Shown here: positions 1 through 5,149 of the stretch, piece after piece
How the letters are laid out: every line of letters starts with the position of its first letter
How positions within the stretch are numbered: position 1 is the first letter of the stretch
From: Candidatus Poseidoniia archaeon
Lineage (GTDB): Archaea > Thermoplasmatota > Poseidoniia > MGIII > CG-Epi1
DNA length: 5,149 nt
Assembly (NCBI GenBank): GCA_029941645.1
Contig: JAPYSZ010000066.1
Span: 1-5,149, forward strand
Direction: 5' to 3'
Notes under the pieces: generated by a model
Database searches by the model: none
What the model was told of the DNA's origin: nothing
What the model saw: the letters and a program-made list of their open reading frames with translations, nothing else
Translations under genes and position numbers: made by a program

Positions 1-971
1 CGAGCCTTCTCGAATTAAATGAAGTCCAGAAGGACTATCGTATTCGCCGTTTTGGTAGAGTTATTAGATCCTCAAACGCCCTAAATAAATTGAGTTTTAG
101 TGTAGAAAAAGGCCAAATATTTGGGTTTTTAGGACCAAACGGAGCCGGAAAAACAACCGCCATTAAATGTATAACTGGAATTCTAAAATGTAATGATGGA
201 ACTATTTATATTGATGGAAAGAACATAGAAAATAACGGTTTTGAGAATAAAAATAAGATAGGTTTTCTACCTGAGCAAGTAGGATTATATGGAAGTCTAA
301 CTGCACAACAGACACTGAAATTTTATGGGGGATTTTACAGTCTATCTGACTCTATTATAGAAGAAAGAGGGGAGAAATTATTAGATTTATTAGGACTCAG
401 TAATAGTTTAGTGAAAACTGTTAGTGAATATTCACTAGGTATGAGAAAACGGTTAGCATTAGCAACTGCATTACTTCACGAACCTGAAATATTAATTTTA
501 GATGAACCGACTTCTGGGCTTGATCCAAGAGGTGTTAAGGCTCTCAGAACATTATTATTGGATTTAAACAAAAAAGGACTAACCATTATATTTAGCTCAC
601 ATATCCTATCTGAAGTTCAAGAATTATGTACTGATGTAGGAATAATCAATAATGGAAAAATGATTAGACAAGAATCAATTTCAAAGATAATGGAAACTGT
701 AGAAAAGACTGCGATAAAATTATCTTTACGTGTAAATGATTTTAATGAAAAAGACGAAAAAATACTAAATAAAAATAAATACATTAGTATATTAGAAAAC
801 AAAGATTTAGGAAAACATAGAAAAATTATTCTAAAATTAAAAGAAGATTTAATTCCATGGGTTACTGATAAATTAGTTGTGAATGGAACAAAAATCTTCT
901 CTATTGAACCACATAATACGACGCTGGAAGATGTATTTTTAACTGAAACAGAGGGTGAAGATGAAGTTTAA
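1..971 (+). CDS. ABC-2 type transporter ATP-binding protein (5' partial)
   Basis: ATPase subunit that would power the membrane permease encoded next to it; it acts on the cytoplasmic face of the membrane. The frame is open from position 3 to the window edge and upstream codons read as a normal ABC N-terminus (LLELNEVQKDYRIRRFG then NALNKLSFSV), with no ATG, GTG or TTG before the TTG at 90. The gene therefore starts just outside the window, and a start at 90 would delete the first beta strands and the A-loop region. Motifs: Walker A GPNGAGKTT (132-158), Q-loop PEQVGLYG (about 270-293), a degenerate signature SLGMRKR in place of LSGGQ (about 432-452), Walker B ILILDEP (about 489-509), D-loop SGLDP, and switch histidine in SSH (about 597-605). 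The SxGMRxR signature and the C-terminal TTLEDVFL ending are typical of the CcmA/NatA-like drug, Na+ or polysaccharide exporter ATPases. All catalytic motifs are intact. The substrate is unknown. The 3' end overlaps the permease gene. Confidence 0.93.
   Translation, partial: SLLELNEVQKDYRIRRFGRVIRSSNALNKLSFSVEKGQIFGFLGPNGAGKTTAIKCITGILKCNDGTIYIDGKNIENNGFENKNKIGFLPEQVGLYGSLTAQQTLKFYGGFYSLSDSIIEERGEKLLDLLGLSNSLVKTVSEYSLGMRKRLALATALLHEPEILILDEPTSGLDPRGVKALRTLLLDLNKKGLTIIFSSHILSEVQELCTDVGIINNGKMIRQESISKIMETVEKTAIKLSLRVNDFNEKDEKILNKNKYISILENKDLGKHRKIILKLKEDLIPWVTDKLVVNGTKIFSIEPHNTTLEDVFLTETEGEDEV
951..958 (+). promoter_or_regulatory. Probable Shine-Dalgarno site of the permease gene
   Basis: GAGGGTGA lies inside the 3' end of the ATPase gene. 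Its GGTGA part (954-958) matches the GGAGGTGAT complement of the archaeal 16S rRNA 3' end. It sits 2 nt before the ATG at 961, a short spacing. It overlaps the alternative GTG start at 955, which argues mildly for the ATG. Confidence 0.4.
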
Positions 972-2439
972 AGATAAAGCAATTAAACAATGGAAATTAA
1001 ACCACACGTGGCAACCTTTGCTAATCGCGGTTTCTGTCATACTTATTATTGCTATTAGTCACAAAGTTTATTGGGAAATAACTACAGAAACGGATCCTTT
1101 AAGTGTCTGGAATGATAGAAAAATAACCGAACAAGATAACAAAACGACTATCTATTATAGCAATGAAAATCTTTTGAATGAAACTGTAATATTTAAGGGT
1201 GTTTTAGAAATATTTCCATATACTAATGATAGTATCGGATCTCTTGAAAAATCTAATGGAAATTTTGATGAAATAGATGGACTAGTATACAGTGAAGATA
1301 GTTACAGCAAATCCATGATTAACCTAAATGGAATGAGAATCTTAGTTAATGGGAGTTTAGATGGAAAATTCTATGAAAATGAAGTAGTAACCGTCAAAGC
1401 TACATTAGTCGAAAGAAATTTTAATTACGAAAGAAATAATATAGATATCGACCTCAAAAGCCAGATATGGGAAGCTGAAATAGATGATATCACCATGGCT
1501 GGCGAAAAGGATTATTACTTTTTTGGAATCGAGACAATAGTTTTTGCTTTAGGGCTCTATTTTTCACTAAAACGTGTTAGTAATCTAAAAGAGCAAATGA
1601 AGTTTGCAAGACACATTGCTTTATTTGAATTTAAAAGAGGATTGAAAGCACCAAGAATGATTGTATTAGGCCTCATCTTTTTTGTTTTCATAGTGGGAAT
1701 GGGGATGCTTCTAGGACAGTTACAGAATGATTCTAATTCTATTCTTGGGGATATGACTACCAAAGGAAGCATCATCCAATTATCTTATTTCACATTTATA
1801 ATAGGTTCAATGGTTGCTATTGGTGTATCTGTAGATACATTCCATAAAGAAAGACAGGAGAATACTATGGATTTATTGCTTGCTAGGCCTATAAATCGTG
1901 AAACTATTGTCTTAGGAAAAGCTCTAGGCCTGACCATGGTTGTTGGAATTCCTGCATTTATAGCTCAACTAATTGGATTATATTTTATGGTCACGGAAGG
2001 GAATATGCCACCAATAGGCAGTATGTTTGCCTTCCTTTTCTTCGGACAAATAATGATTTTTACAATGGTAACATTTCAACTTTGTCTAGCAATTTCAGCC
2101 AGAAGTGGGTCAAGTGTAGTAATTTACGGATTAAGTGCATGGTTACTATTTGCCTTGGTATGGACTTTAGCCGTAATAGCAATGGCCACTATAATTGGAG
2201 TTGATATCAATGGCGAAAATTTCGGAAACGATCCTGACTATCAAAAATTTGCATCACGTATGGGTTTATTGAATCCTGGTGTAATTTACCAAATGGTTGT
2301 TGGTTTGTTCACAAATAGAACTATAGCTGTCGATTTAGAAGGTGTACCTGGATGGTTAGCTTTATTGTCAGTCTTCTTGTGGCCAATAATGTGCCTTAGA
2401 ATGGCAACATGGCTATTCAAGAGGGAAATGAAAGGATGA
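961..2439 (+). CDS. ABC-2 type transporter permease with large extracytoplasmic domain
   Basis: Membrane subunit of the ABC transporter, partner of the preceding ATPase. Residues are numbered from the in-frame GTG at 955; ATG 961 is preferred because it follows the GGTGA site, and it removes only two residues. Hydrophobic segments suggest eight TM helices at about 21-37, 188-205, 235-255, 273-293, 321-345, 355-381, 387-414 and 466-486. Both ends are cytoplasmic by the positive-inside rule (Lys-rich N-terminus, KREMKG C-terminus). The loop HKERQENTMDLLLARPINRE (297-316) is the conserved cytoplasmic coupling segment of NosY-like ABC-2 permeases (family pattern: KERGTLdLLLSrPisR). Between TM1 and TM2 lies an acidic, beta-rich domain of about 145 residues (41-187), which is not part of the minimal ABC-2 fold. 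All six N-x-S/T sequons seen (N62, N75, N91, N132, N258, N454) fall in predicted outside segments. The gene overlaps the ATPase gene by 11 bp (17 from GTG) and the next gene by 4 bp. The substrate is unknown; export is the usual role of the family. Confidence 0.9.
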   Translation: MKFKDKAIKQWKLNHTWQPLLIAVSVILIIAISHKVYWEITTETDPLSVWNDRKITEQDNKTTIYYSNENLLNETVIFKGVLEIFPYTNDSIGSLEKSNGNFDEIDGLVYSEDSYSKSMINLNGMRILVNGSLDGKFYENEVVTVKATLVERNFNYERNNIDIDLKSQIWEAEIDDITMAGEKDYYFFGIETIVFALGLYFSLKRVSNLKEQMKFARHIALFEFKRGLKAPRMIVLGLIFFVFIVGMGMLLGQLQNDSNSILGDMTTKGSIIQLSYFTFIIGSMVAIGVSVDTFHKERQENTMDLLLARPINRETIVLGKALGLTMVVGIPAFIAQLIGLYFMVTEGNMPPIGSMFAFLFFGQIMIFTMVTFQLCLAISARSGSSVVIYGLSAWLLFALVWTLAVIAMATIIGVDINGENFGNDPDYQKFASRMGLLNPGVIYQMVVGLFTNRTIAVDLEGVPGWLALLSVFLWPIMCLRMATWLFKREMKG

Positions 2440-3431
2440 GAAGGACCCTAAGTAAAGATGAAAACGCCGTTACTCATGTTATTGAATTTACCATAGCATT
2501 AACTGTATTTGTTCTATTAGTCCAAGCATTTACCTCATCAATGAATTATCGTATAGGTATAGATTCAGATAATAATGATGAACGTGTTGTAATGGCTAGA
2601 GAAGTACTTTCTGAACTAACAGGTTCAGAGGGGAAGATTGGAAATGCAACTAATTGGGAGGATTTTGAGTTTGGTGTTGGAACTATACAACTGAAGGATG
2701 GTGCCACAGTAGGATTACTCAACTCAAATGGGGAATTAGATAAGGATAAATGTGCTGCTTTACAAAAATTCCCATATACACAGCTAAGAAGAGAATTGGA
2801 AGTTACACAACATTTGAAAATTGAAGTACGTACACTGGTTCCAGACGAGTCTGTATGTTTATGGGGTGGAGATTCAAGTAACTCTACAATTAGTGTGAAA
2901 TCTGAAAAGTATATGCTCTACAATGATGGTACAACTGTTTTACCAGCTATTTTGACTGTAACCATCTTTGAAGGGAAAAATCCAAGCAGTAAAATCTATA
3001 TGACTGAAATCATGTACAATCCTACTAACAATGGAAACCAATATGAATGGATTGAAGTCTATAATCCAAATCCCTTTGCAATATACATTACCAGTTGGGC
3101 AATTGAGGATCTGGGTGACAGCGATCTAATTGTATCTGACGATGATGATACCTTAACTATTCCAGGAAATAAAGCGGGAATATTGACAACTTCACCAACT
3201 GTATTTACGGAAACCTACGTTGACTATACCTATGTTTTCTCAGTTGAGGATACTGCAATAGGAAATGGGTTAGGAAATAGTGAAACGATTACCCTCTCCA
3301 GAGGAAATTATGCTGAGTCATTTAGCTACACTACTAGTGACGGGGCAAATGGTAACGGTAAATCTTTGACAAGAAGTTGTTACAATTGTGAAACATGGAA
3401 CGAAGCTGTAACAAGCCCAGGCACCGTTTAA
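2436..3431 (+). CDS. Membrane-anchored pilin-like protein with C-terminal lamin-tail domain
   Basis: Predicted envelope protein of 331 aa. ATG 2436 is chosen because it forms the classic ATGA overlap with the permease stop; the in-frame ATG at 2409 would give a 31-bp overlap and add nine polar residues before the signal. The N-terminus MRRTLSKDENAVTHVIEF is followed by a hydrophobic helix (about 15-32), resembling an archaeal class III (type IV pilin-like) signal: basic/charged head, small residue (A11), then a helix with an early Glu (E17). Residues about 40-135 have the look of archaeal pilin-like secreted proteins (AREVLSEL helix, NW at 73-74, a GL...K...L...Y..LRREL stretch at 93-121). 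From about 186 to the end is a lamin-tail domain: IYMTEIMYNP, EWIEVYNP (204-211), SW (220-221), Asp-rich SDDDD (234-238), a GNGKSLTR turn and terminal W...SPG, all hallmarks of PF00932. Four Cys (106, 141, 315, 318; the last two as CYNC) could form disulfides. Translational coupling ties it to the transporter. Its exact role is unknown; adhesion or surface structure is an inference. Confidence 0.82.
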   Translation: MRRTLSKDENAVTHVIEFTIALTVFVLLVQAFTSSMNYRIGIDSDNNDERVVMAREVLSELTGSEGKIGNATNWEDFEFGVGTIQLKDGATVGLLNSNGELDKDKCAALQKFPYTQLRRELEVTQHLKIEVRTLVPDESVCLWGGDSSNSTISVKSEKYMLYNDGTTVLPAILTVTIFEGKNPSSKIYMTEIMYNPTNNGNQYEWIEVYNPNPFAIYITSWAIEDLGDSDLIVSDDDDTLTIPGNKAGILTTSPTVFTETYVDYTYVFSVEDTAIGNGLGNSETITLSRGNYAESFSYTTSDGANGNGKSLTRSCYNCETWNEAVTSPGTV

Positions 3432-4598
3432 TTATTCGAAGGCCTGAATTCCAGTTATCCAACGGCCAAGAATTAAATTATGAATATCATGTGTACCTTC
3501 ATAAGTGTAAACACTCTCTAAATTTGCCATATGCCTCATTATTGGATACTCATTAAGTATACCATTAGCTCCATGAATATCTCTCGCCATTCTTGCAATC
3601 TGAATTGCTACATCAACATTATTCATTTTGCCAAGTGAAACCATTTCGGGTGTTGCTTCGCCACTGTCTTTAGCTCTACCTAAGTGATAAGCCAATAATT
3701 GGCCTTTAGTTATTTCCCTAAGCATCCATGCTAATTTATTCTGAACCAACTGAAAACTAGCAATTGGTTTTTTAAACATAATTCGTGACTTAGAATAATC
3801 TACTGATGAGTGAAAACAGCCCATCGCGGCACCTATTGAACCCCAAGTAATCCCATACCTAGCTTGCGTTAAGCAGCTTAGTGGACCTTTCAAGCCTTGA
3901 ACTTCAGGTAAAACTCTATCTTTAGGGATTTTACAATCTTGAAAGACTAATTCACTGGTAATTGAAGCTCTAAGAGAATGTTTTCCTTTCATTTCCGGTG
4001 CTGAAAATCCTGAATCACTTTTTTCGACAATAAATCCGCGTATTTTTCCCTCTAATTTTGCCCAGACAATTGCCAAATCTGCAACAGTTCCATTGGTTAT
4101 CCACATTTTTGCCCCATTAAGGACATAAGAATCTCCATCATCTACAGCTTTAGTTTCCATTCCTCCCGGATCTGAACCATGATCTGGTTCGGTTAATCCA
4201 AAACAGCCAATCAACTTTCCTTGGGCCATGCCTGGCAAATATTTTTGTTTTTGTTCTTCCGTACCAAAAGCATGGATTGGGTACATAGACAATGAACCTT
4301 GTACTGAAACACAACTGCGTATTGCTGAGTCTCCTCGTTCTAATTCTTGACAAACAAGGCCATAAGCCACATTAGAAAGACCTGCACATTCATAACCTTC
4401 AAGATTACACCCAAAAAGTCCCATTTCACCTATTTCAGAAATTAACTCCATTGGGAAAGTACCTTTTGTATAATAATCCTCAATAATAGGTATTACTTTT
4501 TCATCAACCCAATCACGAACTAAATCACGAACCATTATTTCTTCTTCAGTGAGGTGCTTCTCAATATTGTAAAAGTCAACACCTTCATACCTTGACAT
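3432..4598 (-). CDS. gcdH: Glutaryl-CoA dehydrogenase-type acyl-CoA dehydrogenase
   Basis: FAD enzyme expected to oxidise and decarboxylate glutaryl-CoA to crotonyl-CoA plus CO2, passing electrons to ETF, in lysine/tryptophan or dicarboxylic acid breakdown in the cytoplasm. At 388 aa it is full length for the family and, from memory, lines up end to end with mature human GCDH. Visible sites: FAD/substrate segment GCFGLTEP (131-138), WITN (166-169), SLRAS (208-212), ARYGI..G (246-253), DIHGANGI (340-347), and catalytic base E367 in YEGTHDIH (366-373), followed by ILGR.ITGIQAF, a GCDH-like C-terminus. E87, R94 and S95 in ELERGDSAIRS match the human residues that bind the glutaryl gamma-carboxylate, which favours GCDH over short- or medium-chain enzymes. 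Y366 before the catalytic Glu points to the decarboxylating type. ATG 4598 is used because the N-terminus then fits the family and a TATA-like element lies 27 nt upstream. The gene is divergent from rfcS and convergent with the lamin-tail gene. The main alternative is a related acyl-CoA dehydrogenase of other specificity. Confidence 0.92.
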   Translation of the reverse strand: MSRYEGVDFYNIEKHLTEEEIMVRDLVRDWVDEKVIPIIEDYYTKGTFPMELISEIGEMGLFGCNLEGYECAGLSNVAYGLVCQELERGDSAIRSCVSVQGSLSMYPIHAFGTEEQKQKYLPGMAQGKLIGCFGLTEPDHGSDPGGMETKAVDDGDSYVLNGAKMWITNGTVADLAIVWAKLEGKIRGFIVEKSDSGFSAPEMKGKHSLRASITSELVFQDCKIPKDRVLPEVQGLKGPLSCLTQARYGITWGSIGAAMGCFHSSVDYSKSRIMFKKPIASFQLVQNKLAWMLREITKGQLLAYHLGRAKDSGEATPEMVSLGKMNNVDVAIQIARMARDIHGANGILNEYPIMRHMANLESVYTYEGTHDIHNLILGRWITGIQAFE

Positions 4599-4620
4599 CG
4601 AAATATAGGTTGTATAGGGG

Positions 4621-4630
4621 CTATTTATCT
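4621..4630 (-). promoter_or_regulatory. Putative TATA box of the acyl-CoA dehydrogenase gene
   Basis: Read on the minus strand this is AGATAAATAG, preceded by an A-rich GTAAA stretch that could serve as a BRE. Its centre is about 27 nt upstream of the ATG at 4598. In archaea transcription starts roughly 25 nt downstream of the TATA centre, so the transcript would begin at or next to the start codon (leaderless). No Shine-Dalgarno-like sequence is seen before this ATG, in agreement. Confidence 0.5.
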
Positions 4631-4651
4631 TTTACATTAAGCTATAGACGG

Positions 4652-4660
4652 AATTAAATA
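4652..4660 (+). promoter_or_regulatory. Putative TATA box of rfcS
   Basis: AATTAAATA resembles the archaeal TATA box and is centred about 26 nt before the rfcS ATG at 4682, the distance expected for a leaderless or nearly leaderless transcript. A GGGAG (4674-4678) 3 nt before the ATG could instead act as a weak ribosome binding site if transcription starts further upstream. Confidence 0.5.
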
Positions 4661-4681
4661 CAACGGGCGAATAGGGAGTTA

Positions 4682-5149
4682 ATGGAGGAGATTTGGATTG
4701 AAAAATACCGCCCGACCAACCTTTCAGAAGTTGTTGGACAATCTGCAGTTACAACAAGATTGAAGAACTATGTTAAAGAACGATCCATGCCGCATTTGCT
4801 ATTTGCAGGCCCTCCTGGAATTGGAAAAACAACTAGTGCATTAGCGCTAGCCAGAGAACTTTTTGGGGACTTATGGAAACATAATTTACATGAATTAAAC
4901 GCCTCAGATGAGAGAGGTATTGATGTAGTAAGAGGGAAAATCAAAGAATTTGCAAGAACTGCGCCACTTGGTGAAGATGGATTTAAAATAATTTTTCTAG
5001 ATGAAGCTGATGCATTAACCAGTGCAGCGCAAGCTGCCCTTAGACGAACTATGGAAAAATATTCAAGAACGTGTAGATTTGTAATGTCGTGTAATTATTC
5101 ATCTAAAATTATAGAACCAATACAATCTCGCTGTGCAGTATTCAGATTT
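4682..5149 (+). CDS. rfcS: Replication factor C small subunit (3' partial)
   Basis: AAA+ ATPase of the archaeal clamp loader, which with RfcL opens and loads the PCNA sliding clamp at primer-template junctions. The first 156 codons are present, and the frame stays open to the window end with no stop. In order: IEKYRPTNLSEVVGQ (6-20, family N-terminal signature), Walker A GPPGIGKTT (43-51), NASDERGID (73-81, RFC box), Walker B IIFLDEAD (103-110), ALRRTME (119-125), sensor-1 segment CNYSSKI with N138, and IQSRC (147-151) carrying the trans-acting arginine finger R150 that completes the neighbour's ATP site. Archaeal RfcS is usually about 320 aa, so roughly half is missing, including the lid and the collar domain. 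No intein interrupts Walker A, a known RfcS intein site. ATG 4682 fits the family start and the TATA element upstream. The gene is divergent from the acyl-CoA dehydrogenase gene. Confidence 0.96.
   Translation, partial: MEEIWIEKYRPTNLSEVVGQSAVTTRLKNYVKERSMPHLLFAGPPGIGKTTSALALARELFGDLWKHNLHELNASDERGIDVVRGKIKEFARTAPLGEDGFKIIFLDEADALTSAAQAALRRTMEKYSRTCRFVMSCNYSSKIIEPIQSRCAVFRF

Noticed and set aside
90..92. TTG as the start codon of the ABC ATPase
   Set aside because: The frame continues upstream to the window edge with residues typical of the ABC ATPase N-terminus. Starting here would remove conserved strands, so the gene is treated as 5' truncated.
617..802. Small minus-strand reading frame inside the ATPase gene
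   Set aside because: It lies opposite a well-supported conserved gene, has low-complexity composition and no recognisable domain; it is a shadow frame.
1557..1775. Small minus-strand reading frame inside the permease gene
   Set aside because: It is antisense to conserved membrane-helix codons with no family resemblance; a shadow frame.
2409..2411. ATG 2409 as the start of the lamin-tail gene
   Set aside because: It would give a long 31-bp overlap and a polar extension before the signal-like segment. ATG 2436 gives the common ATGA overlap.
3768..3773. T6 run as a terminator of the plus-strand operon
   Set aside because: It lies over 330 bp inside the opposite gene, is a single short run and encodes Lys/Phe-type codons there; too weak to call.
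4150..4353. Minus-strand reading frame overlapping the acyl-CoA dehydrogenase gene in another frame
   Set aside because: The acyl-CoA dehydrogenase frame carries the conserved motifs here, and the alternative translation resembles nothing.
4682..5149. Intein in rfcS
   Set aside because: Archaeal RfcS genes often hold inteins at Walker A, but the sequence runs uninterrupted through Walker A, Walker B and SRC in this window. Insertions further downstream cannot be excluded.
1..5149. tRNA/rRNA genes, CRISPR arrays, insertion sequences or repeat arrays
   Set aside because: I looked for cloverleaf-like segments, regularly spaced repeats and transposase motifs and saw none. Almost all of the window is coding.

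Overview
The window looks like AT-rich archaeal chromosome. The clearest marker is the 3'-terminal partial gene, an archaeal-type replication factor C small subunit (AAA+ clamp loader) with Walker A, DEAD-type Walker B, an RFC-family NASDERG box and an SRC motif. TATA-box promoters centred 26-27 nt upstream of start codons, and a secreted protein with an archaeal pilin-like N-terminus, agree with this. The mix of an ABC-2 transporter, a lamin-tail-domain surface protein, a glutaryl-CoA dehydrogenase and rfcS in a compact, low-GC context would suit a planktonic member of Thermoplasmatota (for example Marine Group II/Poseidoniales or Marine Group III). That placement is an inference from general knowledge, not a phylogenetic result.

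Layout. (1) Positions 1-3431, plus strand: a tightly overlapping three-gene operon. It encodes an ABC-2 ATPase (cut at its 5' end by the window edge), an eight-TM permease with a large extracytoplasmic domain after TM1, and a membrane-anchored pilin-like protein ending in a lamin-tail domain. The overlaps (11 or 17 bp, then a 4-bp ATGA) imply translational coupling and a joint function at the cell envelope. (2) Positions 3432-4598, minus strand: a full-length glutaryl-CoA dehydrogenase-type acyl-CoA dehydrogenase. Its stop codon directly abuts the stop codon of the lamin-tail gene with no base between. (3) Positions 4599-4681: an 83-bp divergent intergenic region with one TATA-like element for each direction, both placed for leaderless transcripts. 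(4) Positions 4682 to the window end, plus strand: rfcS, 3' truncated.

How the genes relate. The ATPase and permease form a transporter (probably a homodimer of each). The translationally coupled third gene most likely encodes an envelope partner or cargo of that transporter, but the substrate cannot be read from the sequence. The acyl-CoA dehydrogenase (lysine/tryptophan or dicarboxylic acid breakdown) and rfcS (replication) are housekeeping genes with no visible functional link to the operon. The least explained part of the window is the transporter/lamin-tail cassette. No RNA gene, CRISPR array, insertion sequence or repeat array was seen, and there is no gene-free stretch over 300 bp.
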